A program made the position numbers and the translations under genes. From Geminocystis sp. M7585_C2015_104 (lineage in GTDB: Bacteria; Cyanobacteriota; Cyanobacteriia; Cyanobacteriales; Cyanobacteriaceae): 64,000 nt of DNA. Shown here in pieces: positions 1-8,688 of this stretch. The notes under the pieces were generated by a model. That model was not told where the DNA came from. It made no database searches and saw only the letters and a list, made by a program, of their open reading frames with translations. The DNA lies in the NCBI GenBank assembly GCA_015295805.1, contig DVEF01000012.1, forward strand, positions 22,806-86,805, written 5' to 3'. Every line of letters starts with the position of its first letter. Position 1 is the first letter of the stretch.

Positions 1-1035
1 TGTTCTCACGTCTGGTATTACCTTTTTTGCCCCCACCGTATAGGCTGTAACACACGCGTTTGCAATAATAGAACGACCGGGTTCAGCAATTAATTTAGGC
101 AAAAACAGGCCCCTGGCTTTAAAAGCGGAGGCTACGGAGGCGGAAACCGCTTCTACCCATTGAGGGATGCTGGGGGGATTATCAGCGGAAGTATAACGGA
201 TGCCTAAACCTCCCCCCACATTCACCTCCCGCATAGATAGGCCATAGTCCAGGGCTTTTTGATACCATTGAGCCAGAATATCCGCCAAGTCTTGGTGGGG
301 TTGCAACTGGAAAATCTGTGAGCCAATATGGGCATGTAGGCCGATAGGGTTTAGATATCTTTGCTCTTTTACAAAAGTATATACTGCCTCTAGTTGACTT
401 AAATCGAAGCCGAATTTGCTGTCAATACTGCCAGTGCGGATGTATTCATGGGTGTGGCATTCAATACCGGGGGTGAGACGGAGAAGAATATTGGCATACT
501 GTTGTTTCTCGGCGGCTAGTTGGGCTAAGGTTTCCAATTCCCACCAGTTATCCACGATGATTTTACACCCTACATCTAGGGCAAATTCTAATTCCCCCTT
601 AGACTTGTTGTTACCATGGAAGTAGATTTTAGACCCAATTTCTTCTAGATTATAACCAGCCAATTCTATGGCCTTGACAGTGGTATATAATTCCCCTCCG
701 GAAACCACATCAAAACCCAATCCCTCCCCAGCTAGTATAGACACTATGGCCTGACAACACCAAGCCTTTGAGGCATAAATAACTTGAGATTCTCCCGGAT
801 AGTATTTTTGAAATGCGCTACGGTACAGACGGGCGGCCACTCTTAAAGTATACTCGTCTAGGACATACAAAGGAGTTCCATACTGTTTTACCAAATCCAC
901 CACGTCACAGCCGCCAATAACAAGGTGCCCATACTCATTCACAGTGGCGGTGAGGGGGAATAATCTTTGATTGGGGGATTGGGAGTCAAAAAGGGAGATT
1001 AAGGCTTTACCGTTGATGGTTTCTGTCAACAACAT
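1..1035 (-). CDS. lysA: Diaminopimelate decarboxylase, C-terminus cut by the window edge
   Basis: This is a PLP-dependent decarboxylase converting meso-diaminopimelate to L-lysine, the last step of lysine synthesis. Reading back from an ATG at 1035 gives 345 codons that run off the window start, so roughly the last quarter of a protein of usual length (about 460-470 residues) is missing. Visible landmarks are YASKAW with the PLP lysine near residue 90, the barrel motif HAHIGSQ near 240, VNVGGGLGI near 275 and AEPGRS near 320. The N-terminus has the roughly 45-residue extension before the fold I associate with cyanobacterial LysA. It is separated by 63 bp from the next minus-strand gene. The assignment is strong because motif order and spacing match the family. 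Confidence 0.95.
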   Translation of the reverse strand, partial: MLLTETINGKALISLFDSQSPNQRLFPLTATVNEYGHLVIGGCDVVDLVKQYGTPLYVLDEYTLRVAARLYRSAFQKYYPGESQVIYASKAWCCQAIVSILAGEGLGFDVVSGGELYTTVKAIELAGYNLEEIGSKIYFHGNNKSKGELEFALDVGCKIIVDNWWELETLAQLAAEKQQYANILLRLTPGIECHTHEYIRTGSIDSKFGFDLSQLEAVYTFVKEQRYLNPIGLHAHIGSQIFQLQPHQDLADILAQWYQKALDYGLSMREVNVGGGLGIRYTSADNPPSIPQWVEAVSASVASAFKARGLFLPKLIAEPGRSIIANACVTAYTVGAKKVIPDVRT

Positions 1036-1098
1036 CTATCTTTTCATCACAGGCAATAATTTATACTCCATTGTACAGGAATGGGACATTCATGCCTA

Positions 1099-1962
1099 TT
1101 AAGAGCCACTGATGGTATTGATAATAGCAGAATAGTCATTGTCCCCTTCGCCAGCCTCTACAGTTTTTTGAACAACAGCCTCTACGGCTTGTAGAATGGT
1201 CGTGTCAACGGGTAGATTTTCACAGGAGGAGAGAAAGAGACGAATATCCTTTAGCAGATGCTTAGTGGGGAAATTGGGGTTAGCAAAGTTGCGCTGACAC
1301 ATGCGGTTAAGTTTTTTGTCGAAGGTGGGGGCATAAAGGGCACTTTGGCGGAGGATAGTCATAAAGACATCCACATCCACCTGTTGGTATTGGATATAAC
1401 TAAGACTGAGGGCGAAGGTGGCAGTCAAGCCGGCAATCATTTGATTAAGGGCAAGTTTTAAAGCTGCCGCTTTACCCACCTCCCCCACAAAAATAGGATT
1501 TTCACCAAAAAACCGTAACAAGGGCTGCCATTGATTAAATTGGGTTGGGGTTGCCCCCACCATAACCAACAGTGTGCCATTTTTGGCCTCGGGAGTACTA
1601 CCCAACACTGGCGCTTCTAGATAATCTCCGCCGGCTGCCTGTATTTGTGTGGCCAATTGTTGACTTTCTGCGGGGGAAATAGTGCCCATCTGGATGACAG
1701 TCTTGTTGTGGAGGTTGACAGAGGAGTTTAGGATAACCTGTCGGATTGCCTCACTATCGCTCAACGTCAGGATAACAGCGTCGGCTTTATCAACAGCCTC
1801 GGCCACATTGTCAGTAACAGGGATTTGTTTTTGTCGCAAAGTCTCCAGTTTAGCAGCAGTGCGGTTGTATGCTATTACGGACACCCCCATGGCTGCTAAT
1901 CTTTCCACCATAGCCCCCCCCATCAATCCCACACCCAATACGGCAACCCTCCAAGTCATCAT
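1099..1962 (-). CDS. NAD(P)-dependent beta-hydroxyacid dehydrogenase (3-hydroxyisobutyrate dehydrogenase / glyoxylate reductase-like)
   Basis: The protein has 287 residues, the normal length for this family. The N-terminal Rossmann motif GVGLMG lies at residues 10-15 and the segment GKAAALKLALNQ near 163-174 carries the family's catalytic lysine and asparagine. The enzymes reduce or oxidise short beta-hydroxyacids such as 3-hydroxyisobutyrate, tartronate semialdehyde or glyoxylate with NAD(P). Which substrate is used cannot be read from the sequence. It is divergent from purE with 63 bp between the start codons, so the two share a short control region. The first two codons are both ATG, so the start is ambiguous by one residue. 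Confidence 0.85.
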   Translation of the reverse strand: MMTWRVAVLGVGLMGGAMVERLAAMGVSVIAYNRTAAKLETLRQKQIPVTDNVAEAVDKADAVILTLSDSEAIRQVILNSSVNLHNKTVIQMGTISPAESQQLATQIQAAGGDYLEAPVLGSTPEAKNGTLLVMVGATPTQFNQWQPLLRFFGENPIFVGEVGKAAALKLALNQMIAGLTATFALSLSYIQYQQVDVDVFMTILRQSALYAPTFDKKLNRMCQRNFANPNFPTKHLLKDIRLFLSSCENLPVDTTILQAVEAVVQKTVEAGEGDNDYSAIINTISGS

Positions 1963-2025
1963 ATTCCCCCTATTATCCTTTACCAGCTATAATACCAGGG
2001 GTCGAGGTGACAGTAAAGGAGGACC

Positions 2026-2544
2026 ATGTCTGGAAATCCACAGATAGGGATTATCATGGGCAGTGATTCGGATTTGCCTACCATGAGGGAGGCCATTGCC
2101 GTATGTGAGAGATTTGGGGTGGAATACGAGGTAGCCATCGTTTCTGCCCATCGTACTCCCAAAAGGATGGTAGAATATGCCCAAAATGCCCACAAAAGGG
2201 GGATAAAAGTGATAATAGCCGGTGCGGGTGGGGCGGCGCACTTGCCGGGGATGGTAGCCTCCCTTACCCCGTTGCCAGTAATAGGAGTGCCAGTTGTCAG
2301 TAAACACCTACAGGGATTGGATTCCCTTTATTCAATAGTGCAAATGCCTAAGGGTATTCCCGTTGCTACGGTGGCCATAGGCAATGCCGAGAATGCCGGT
2401 TTACTGGCCATTAGGATTTTAGCTTGTCAACAGCCTGAACTGTTACAAAAAGTAGAGGAGTATAGTGAACAATTGAGACAGATGGTAGAGGAGAAACATA
2501 AACAACTAGAAAGTCAAGGTTACCAGATTTGCAAGAGCATATGA
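2026..2544 (+). CDS. purE: N5-carboxyaminoimidazole ribonucleotide mutase
   Basis: This is class I PurE, which moves the carboxyl group of N5-CAIR to give CAIR in purine synthesis; it works with the ATP-dependent PurK, which is not in the window. Landmarks in the 172-residue protein are GSDSDLPTM (residues about 12-20), SAHRTP (about 44-49), [12 protein letters not shown] (about 70-81) and PLPVIGVPV. The start is well supported by a strong ribosome site, AAAGGAGG, ending 3 bases before ATG 2026. nadA follows on the same strand after 79 bp. Confidence 0.95.
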   Translation: MSGNPQIGIIMGSDSDLPTMREAIAVCERFGVEYEVAIVSAHRTPKRMVEYAQNAHKRGIKVIIAGAGGAAHLPGMVASLTPLPVIGVPVVSKHLQGLDSLYSIVQMPKGIPVATVAIGNAENAGLLAIRILACQQPELLQKVEEYSEQLRQMVEEKHKQLESQGYQICKSI

Positions 2545-2623
2545 CTGCTGTGGGTCAACAGTGGCGGGAGATATAATGAGAGTAGAGAGCCTCTGAACAA
2601 CGAGTGAAAGTGGAGAGAAGATT

Positions 2624-3586
2624 GTGTTTGCTACTGCTGCTACAGTAACTACCCCCACCACGCCCCAGGATTTAGTGGAAGCCATCAATGGGCTGAAGAA
2701 AGAGCTAAATGCTGTAATACTTGCGCACTACTATCAGGAAAGTGAAATCCAGGACATTGCCGATTATATAGGAGACTCCCTGGGGCTATCACAACAGGCG
2801 GCGAAAACCAAAGCGGATGTGATTCTCTTTGCTGGGGTGCACTTCATGGCAGAAACTGCCAAAATCCTAAACCCCGACAAGTTAGTACTAATACCAGATT
2901 TGGAGGCCGGATGTTCTCTTGCCGATTCATGTCCAGCAGAAGAGTTTGCCGCCTTTAAAGCCAAATATCCCAACCACCTGGTAATCTCTTACATAAATTG
3001 TAGTGCTGAGGTGAAGGCTCTAAGTGATATTATCTGTACCAGCTCCAATGCCGTCAAAATTGTCAAACAGATACCCCCCACTCAGCCTATTATATTTGCC
3101 CCCGATCGCAATCTAGGACGCTATGTGATGGAACAAACGGGGCGCTATGATATGGTACTATGGGAGGGCAGCTGTATCGTCCATGAAACCTTCTCAGAAA
3201 AGAAACTTGTCCAGCTAAAGGTTCAACACCCCTCCGCTAAAATCCTTGCCCACCCTGAATGTGAGCCTCCTGTTTTGCGTCACGCCGACTTCATTGGCTC
3301 TACAACTGCACTACTAAAATATGTTATAGAGAGTAACGCAAAAGAGTTCATAATTGCTACAGAGCCAGGAATAATCCACCAGATGAAGAAGGCGGCACCA
3401 GGGAAGACTTTTATCCCGGCGCCGGCGGAAAACAACTGCTCTTGTAATGAGTGCCCCTACATGCGTTTGAATACCCTGGAGAAGGTGTATCTAGCCCTAA
3501 AAAATCGCGCCCCTGCCGTGGATGTACCGCCGGAGATCCGTCACCGGGCCCTACTGCCCATTCAACGGATGTTAGAAATGTCCTAA
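2624..3586 (+). CDS. nadA: Quinolinate synthase A
   Basis: This [4Fe-4S] enzyme condenses iminoaspartate with dihydroxyacetone phosphate to quinolinate in NAD synthesis. The 320-residue protein shows HYYQ and [14 protein letters not shown] near the N-terminus. The likely cluster cysteines are C97 in PDLEAGC, C184 in EGSC and C277 in the CNEC-PYM segment. The start is a GTG at 2624 with GGAGAG about 7 bases upstream; no better ATG lies before the conserved region. A TATAAT-like hexamer at 2572-2577 could be a -10 element. It probably forms a unit with ndhN, which begins 66 bp downstream, though I see no evidence for or against a terminator between them. Confidence 0.94.
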   Translation: MFATAATVTTPTTPQDLVEAINGLKKELNAVILAHYYQESEIQDIADYIGDSLGLSQQAAKTKADVILFAGVHFMAETAKILNPDKLVLIPDLEAGCSLADSCPAEEFAAFKAKYPNHLVISYINCSAEVKALSDIICTSSNAVKIVKQIPPTQPIIFAPDRNLGRYVMEQTGRYDMVLWEGSCIVHETFSEKKLVQLKVQHPSAKILAHPECEPPVLRHADFIGSTTALLKYVIESNAKEFIIATEPGIIHQMKKAAPGKTFIPAPAENNCSCNECPYMRLNTLEKVYLALKNRAPAVDVPPEIRHRALLPIQRMLEMS

Positions 3587-3652
3587 AACACAGAAAAGGG
3601 GAAGATTTGGGATATACTGGCTAGTAATTACCATCACCTTGACATTGCCCAT

Positions 3653-4132
3653 ATGCCACTAATTACCACAGGAAAGGCCTTTATAAAAGACTTAGAAAAA
3701 TTCGGAGCCCTAGCGGTATATGCCCCCCTAGAGGGAGGGTTCGAGGGGCGTTATCAACGGCGACTGAGGGCACATGGTTACCACACCTACAATCTTACTG
3801 CTAGGGGTTTGGGAGACTTGAGTGCCTATCTCATGAATGTCCATGGCATACGCCCCCCTCATCTGGGCAAGAAAAATATTGGTAGAGAGGCAGCAGTGGG
3901 AGACGTCTATTTCATACCTCCCCTTGTGGGCTACCAGTTGGAAATCCTGCCTCCTCAGTCCAAGGGGCTAGTGTTGTGGATTATCGAGGGCTTTGTTTTT
4001 TCCCGTGAGGAAAAACAATACCTGGTGGATTTAACCAAGCAGCAACCCCGTCTCAAAGTGGTTGTGGAAGTCGGGGGTGAGCGTTTTTTCCGTTGGGAGT
4101 CTTTAGCCCAGTCTCTCGAGATGGCTGCCTGA
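3653..4132 (+). CDS. ndhN: NAD(P)H-quinone oxidoreductase subunit N
   Basis: NdhN is a peripheral subunit of the cyanobacterial/chloroplast NDH-1 complex, which accepts electrons from ferredoxin and drives respiration and cyclic electron flow at the thylakoid membrane. The 159-residue length and the block around GGFEGRYQRRLRAHGY (about residues 28-43) are characteristic. No membrane span is predicted, consistent with a stromal/cytoplasmic-arm subunit. It is convergent with the aldehyde dehydrogenase; the two stop codons are 22 bp apart. Confidence 0.93.
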   Translation: MPLITTGKAFIKDLEKFGALAVYAPLEGGFEGRYQRRLRAHGYHTYNLTARGLGDLSAYLMNVHGIRPPHLGKKNIGREAAVGDVYFIPPLVGYQLEILPPQSKGLVLWIIEGFVFSREEKQYLVDLTKQQPRLKVVVEVGGERFFRWESLAQSLEMAA

Positions 4133-4154
4133 TGTGGAGATTGGGGATTGGGGG

Positions 4155-5519
4155 TTATTTGCGCCAAACGGTTTTAATGTTTACAAATTCTAGGATACCC
4201 TCCCTGCCCAATTCTCTGCCGTAGCCGGAATGTTTTATACCACCAAAGGGCAAACGGGGATCAGATTTTACCAAACCGTTGATAAAAACTGCCCCCGCCT
4301 CAATATCCCTAATAGCCTTTTCCATCTCTTCCTCCTCTGTTGTCCAAATAGATGCACCCAGTCCAAAATCAGTGCTGTTGGCAAGTTCGATGGCCTCCTG
4401 AAAGCTATTGACGGTGAAAATAAGGGCTACTGGGCCAAAAAATTCCTCCCTCATGGCCGGCGAATTGGGAGGAATATCTGTTAGAATGGTGGGGGGGTAG
4501 AAATTGCCTTTTCCCTCCAGGGCTTTACCTCCCATCAACACCTTTGCCCCCATGGCCACTGTTTTTTCTACCTGTTGGGCTAAAGTCGCTAAAATGGCAG
4601 GGGTGGCCAGTGGCCCAATATCTGTATCCTCCTCAAAGGGATTGCCCACCTTTAGCCGTTGATACCTGTCAGTAAGCCTCGCCAAAAATTCCCCGGCAAT
4701 GGCACTGTGGAGGATAAAACGCTTAGCGGCAATACAGGATTGGCCACTGTTTAGCATTCTCGCCGTGGTGGCTACCTCTACTGCTTCCTCTAAGTTGGCG
4801 GAAGGCATTACAATAAAGGGGTCACTGCCTCCTAACTCCAAAACACTCTTTTTTAACTCCTCCCCTGCTACAGCAGCCACCTTCCTCCCCGCTAATTCAC
4901 TGCCGGTGAGGGTAACTGCCTTTACCCGCTTGTCTCGCAATATTTCTTCTACCATCTCGGCGGGAATCAACAACGACTGAAACACCCCCAGGGGAAAACC
5001 TGCCAGTGTTATCAACTCCTCGATGGCTAGGCTACACTGGGGCACATTAGAAGCATGTTTGAGTAAGGCTACATTCCCTGCCATCAAAGCTGGTGCGGCA
5101 AAGCGAAACACCTGCCAAAAGGGAAAATTCCACGGCATTACCGCTAAGATTACCCCCAGAGGCTGGTAGGTGACATAGCTATAGCTGGCGTCAGTTTCTA
5201 CTGTGTAGGGGGAAAGGAATTCCTCACCCTTGTCGGCATAGTAACGACAAACTAGGGCACACTTTTGAATTTCTGCTTTTGCTTGGTTTATTGGTTTGCC
5301 CATCTCCAGGGTGATTAGGCTGGCCCACTTGTCACAATCTTGGTTTAGAATTTCTGCCAGTCGGTATAGCCTTTCCCTACGGTATTCAAAGGAGGAGAGA
5401 CGGTAAGACTCAAAAGCCTCTGCCGCTAACGCCAATTTCCTCTCCACCTCTTCTGCCGTAAGGGGTGTGAAGGTTTTAATAACCTCCCCCGTGGCGGGAT
5501 TAACAGAAGTAAACACCAT
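4155..5519 (-). CDS. NAD(P)-dependent aldehyde dehydrogenase (succinate-semialdehyde dehydrogenase-like)
   Basis: This aldehyde dehydrogenase superfamily member oxidises an aldehyde to the acid. Counting from ATG 5519 (454 residues), PWNFP with the oxyanion-hole asparagine is at 129-133, the general-base Glu is E228 in LELGG and the catalytic Cys is C262 in NSGQSC. NPATGEV at the N-terminus is typical of succinate-semialdehyde dehydrogenases, which in cyanobacteria can help close a bypass of the TCA cycle; the substrate is inferred. An upstream ATG at 5549 is in frame, but AAAGGAG 7 bases before 5519 favours the shorter form. Confidence 0.9.
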   Translation of the reverse strand: MVFTSVNPATGEVIKTFTPLTAEEVERKLALAAEAFESYRLSSFEYRRERLYRLAEILNQDCDKWASLITLEMGKPINQAKAEIQKCALVCRYYADKGEEFLSPYTVETDASYSYVTYQPLGVILAVMPWNFPFWQVFRFAAPALMAGNVALLKHASNVPQCSLAIEELITLAGFPLGVFQSLLIPAEMVEEILRDKRVKAVTLTGSELAGRKVAAVAGEELKKSVLELGGSDPFIVMPSANLEEAVEVATTARMLNSGQSCIAAKRFILHSAIAGEFLARLTDRYQRLKVGNPFEEDTDIGPLATPAILATLAQQVEKTVAMGAKVLMGGKALEGKGNFYPPTILTDIPPNSPAMREEFFGPVALIFTVNSFQEAIELANSTDFGLGASIWTTEEEEMEKAIRDIEAGAVFINGLVKSDPRLPFGGIKHSGYGRELGREGILEFVNIKTVWRK

Positions 5520-5566
5520 AACCACTCCTTTATTACTGCTTTCTTTCACTTAGAAACTCTTAACCC

Positions 5567-6499
5567 TTACCCAGAAACGGAGAGACAGGGGAGAATTGTA
5601 TACTCCACCGACTCTGCCAAAGCCTCTAAATGGTAACCCCCCTCCAACCCAAATAGTATCCTCTTGGTGATTTGCAGACAATATTCCGTCAATTTGCCAA
5701 AATCCGCGGGAAACAAGCACATCTCTGCCAAGGGGTCAGCAAAATTGGCATCATACCCCGCACTAATTATTAATATATCCGGCGAGAACTCCCGGAAAAA
5801 TGGAATCACCTGTTTTTGAAAACAATCTTCATAATCCTTTATATCACTTCCGGCTTTCAGAGGAATGTTTAACACGTTGTTGTATAAACCTGTTTCATTG
5901 GCACTACCAGTACCAGGATAGAAGGGATACTGATGAAGGGAACAAAAACGGATGTGGGGGTTGGTTTGGACAATTTCCTGAGTCCCATTGCCATGATGTA
6001 CGTCCCAGTCCAGGATACCAACTCTGGTTATTTCTGGCAAGGTGAGGGCGTAATGGGCGGCAATGGCGGCATTGGCAAACAGACAAAAACCCATGCCCGT
6101 AGTAGGTGTAGCATGGTGCCCTGGGGGACGAGCCAGGACGAAACAGGGTTTTCCGGATTGTAATACCCTATCCACGCCGTCCAACCAGGCATTCACCGCC
6201 AATAGGGCTACCTCATAACTTTTGGCAGAAACGGGGGTATCTAAGTCAATTCTGCCACCACCTCTTTTTGCCAGGGAAGCCACGGTTCTGATATAGTCGG
6301 CATCGTGGAATTTACTCACCCATAATTCTGCCCTCCCTTCTTTCAGTGGTGTGGGTTGTAGCCATTGCACTTGCTTCAGAGATGGATTTTTCCTCAGACG
6401 ATTTACTATACTCACCAGTCTTTCTGGGCATTCTGGATGATACAAACCCGTCCTGTGTTGTAGGAATTCCTCTGCGAAAATAATACTAACCATATTCAT
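5567..6499 (-). CDS. Histone deacetylase superfamily protein (AcuC/acetylpolyamine amidohydrolase-like)
   Basis: This is a zinc-dependent amidohydrolase of 310 residues. Visible motifs are YHPECPERL (about 20-28), ARPPGHHATP (about 122-131) with the histidine pair, DWDVHHGNGTQ (about 165-175) carrying the Asp and His zinc ligands, and SAGYDANFADPL with the third Asp. Bacterial members remove acetyl groups from lysines, polyamines or small molecules; the target here is unknown. Its start codon overlaps the stop of the upstream FHA-GGDEF-EAL gene by 4 bases (ATGA), which suggests translational coupling. A second in-frame ATG two codons later is also possible. Confidence 0.88.
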   Translation of the reverse strand: MNMVSIIFAEEFLQHRTGLYHPECPERLVSIVNRLRKNPSLKQVQWLQPTPLKEGRAELWVSKFHDADYIRTVASLAKRGGGRIDLDTPVSAKSYEVALLAVNAWLDGVDRVLQSGKPCFVLARPPGHHATPTTGMGFCLFANAAIAAHYALTLPEITRVGILDWDVHHGNGTQEIVQTNPHIRFCSLHQYPFYPGTGSANETGLYNNVLNIPLKAGSDIKDYEDCFQKQVIPFFREFSPDILIISAGYDANFADPLAEMCLFPADFGKLTEYCLQITKRILFGLEGGYHLEALAESVEYTILPCLSVSG

Positions 6500-8625
6500 T
6501 CCCCCTTGTCAGTGGTAATCCTCTCTAACAATTCCTCTTCTGTCAACGGTTTGCCTACCAAGTATCCCTGAATTACATCACAATCCAACTCTTCTAGGAC
6601 TCTTTTTTGGTTTTCCGTTTCTACTCCCTCTGCCACCACTTTCATCCCATATCCTCTTGCCAAGGTAATAATGGCGGCCACCAGGGCCCTATCCTGTTTA
6701 TTATCGCACAGACCATCCACAAAGGACTTATCTATTTTTATGGAGTCGAAGGGGAATTTTTTCAGGTAACCAAAGGAAGAATAACCGGTGCCAAAATCGT
6801 CCAGAGACAGTTTTACTCCTATTTCAGCCAATTGGCTAAGGGTTTTTTCTACTTGTTGCACATCCTGTAATAAAATCGACTCGGTGATTTCCAACTCCAA
6901 ATAATCAGGGGGAAATTGAGTTTCTTCTAATATTGTCTTTAGCTTGTTAGCGAAATCATCTGTTTGAAACTGTTTAGCAGACACATTCACCGACAGGGTG
7001 AGAGGAGGATAGCCGCATTGTAGCCATTTTTTCCCTGTTTCACAAGCTTGTTTTAATACCCATTCGCCAATGGAGATAATCAATCCTGTTTCTTCTGCCA
7101 GGGGTATAAATTGACTGGGGGATACAATGCCTAGGATAGGGTGTTGCCATCGCAGTAATACTTCCACTCCCTCAATACGGTTTGTTTTCAAATCTAGTTG
7201 GGGTTGGTAGCTGAGGAAGAATTGTCTGTTATTCATTGCTTGATATAGGCTATTTTCTAGCTCAAAAAGAAACATTTTTCGCCAACCCAACCTATTAGTA
7301 TAAAATTGGTAATTGTCCCTGCCCAAATGCTTGGCCCGATACAATGCCATGTCTGCATTCTTAACTAAAGTTGTCTCATTTGAACCATCTGTTGGGTAAA
7401 TAGAAATTCCGATGCTACAAGTCACATATATGTTGTGATTGTCTATAAAAAACGGCTGCTTTATTTTGCTAATAATTGCTTCGGCCAAACTTTTCACCGG
7501 ATGATTATTTTCTCGAAACAGGGCTGACATTTTGCTGTATATTGGCATAAGTACAATAAACTCGTCTCCTCCCCAACGGGCCAAAACACAGTTAGTGGGG
7601 AGTATTGTTTTTAGGCGGTATGATATTTGTTGTAGTAGTTTGTCTCCTACGGTATGACTGAGGGTGTCATTCACATTTTTAAATCTATCTACATCGATAA
7701 AGAGAATTGCTAATGATACTTTTCCTTCTTCTCCACTCCGCAGGTATTCTTCCAGTTTCTGATAGAAAAATTCTCGGTTAGGCAAGCCCGTAAGGGAGTC
7801 ATGAATTGCCTGATATTTTAGTTCTCTTTCGTATTTCTTTCTCTCGGTGATATCAAAAGCATAAATTCTTATCACCTTTTCCCGGCAGAGAAAGTGTATA
7901 TATTCTTCATAAAATAGGCCATTATACTCTATTTCTCTTATGAGCAAATGACTCTGCTGAGGGTCAAGATTATCAGGATAACTAATAGACATTAACAGAG
8001 GGTTTTCTTGGGTTTTACCCTCAACTATTTCCTCAAAACAGATTCTGGCGGCAGGATTACAATAAAGCAAATTTCCTTGAGAGTCGAATTCCAAAATGGG
8101 ATTGGGAGACAGTTCAGGAAAAGAGGCTAAATGTTCTATATTTTGACTATGAAGACGCTCTTTGAGATTTAATTCGGATACAATGAGGGTGTCTTGTAAT
8201 TTTTCCCTGGTGATGCTAGAGATTTTCTTTATGACATCCGCGGGGGGAGAAGCAGATATATTTTCCCTTTTATAAACCGCCTTATTTTCCTCCGAGCCAA
8301 AAACAATAACATCCCCTGTTTTTAGGGTGTGTTGGATTATTTTTTGACCGTTTACAAAAGTGCCATTTTGACTTCTTTTACCCCGCAAATCCCCATCAAC
8401 AAGAATATAAACTGTCTCCCCATTTTCCGGGGACTCTTTTCGCACTAGAGTGGCGTGCAATCGGGATACAAATGGAGAGTCCAGGAATATAGAATTCTTG
8501 GAGTCTCGGCCGATAAAATAAAGCCCATCTGTTAGAATAACAGTATTTTCCTGTTGGTATTTACTGGGGAAAAAAACAAGAAGATGACGACTAACAACTC
8601 GTGGCAAGGAATGGCCGCTATCCAT
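6496..8625 (-). CDS. FHA-PAS-GGDEF-EAL protein with intact diguanylate cyclase and phosphodiesterase motifs
   Basis: This 709-residue cytoplasmic signalling protein reads, in order: FHA domain (about 30-115, with GRD, the VSRLHA segment and NGTFVNG), a PAS-like segment (about 165-265), GGDEF (about 275-435) and EAL (about 455-700). The cyclase signature GGDEF is exact near residue 350. The phosphodiesterase residues are all there: EVLLRW, NVSAKQF, ELEITES, LDDFGTGYSS, KIDKSFV and VAEGVE. I see no RxxD inhibitory site upstream of GGDEF. FHA domains bind phosphothreonine, so the protein probably couples Ser/Thr kinase signals to cyclic di-GMP. It is the third gene in transcription order of a tandem paralogous triplet and overlaps the deacetylase gene. 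Confidence 0.92.
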   Translation of the reverse strand: MDSGHSLPRVVSRHLLVFFPSKYQQENTVILTDGLYFIGRDSKNSIFLDSPFVSRLHATLVRKESPENGETVYILVDGDLRGKRSQNGTFVNGQKIIQHTLKTGDVIVFGSEENKAVYKRENISASPPADVIKKISSITREKLQDTLIVSELNLKERLHSQNIEHLASFPELSPNPILEFDSQGNLLYCNPAARICFEEIVEGKTQENPLLMSISYPDNLDPQQSHLLIREIEYNGLFYEEYIHFLCREKVIRIYAFDITERKKYERELKYQAIHDSLTGLPNREFFYQKLEEYLRSGEEGKVSLAILFIDVDRFKNVNDTLSHTVGDKLLQQISYRLKTILPTNCVLARWGGDEFIVLMPIYSKMSALFRENNHPVKSLAEAIISKIKQPFFIDNHNIYVTCSIGISIYPTDGSNETTLVKNADMALYRAKHLGRDNYQFYTNRLGWRKMFLFELENSLYQAMNNRQFFLSYQPQLDLKTNRIEGVEVLLRWQHPILGIVSPSQFIPLAEETGLIISIGEWVLKQACETGKKWLQCGYPPLTLSVNVSAKQFQTDDFANKLKTILEETQFPPDYLELEITESILLQDVQQVEKTLSQLAEIGVKLSLDDFGTGYSSFGYLKKFPFDSIKIDKSFVDGLCDNKQDRALVAAIITLARGYGMKVVAEGVETENQKRVLEELDCDVIQGYLVGKPLTEEELLERITTDKGE

Positions 8626-8688
8626 GGGGAAATATCATCTACTGCCGCCCACACCATTATAGGTTAGCAAAAATGAACAAACTTATTT

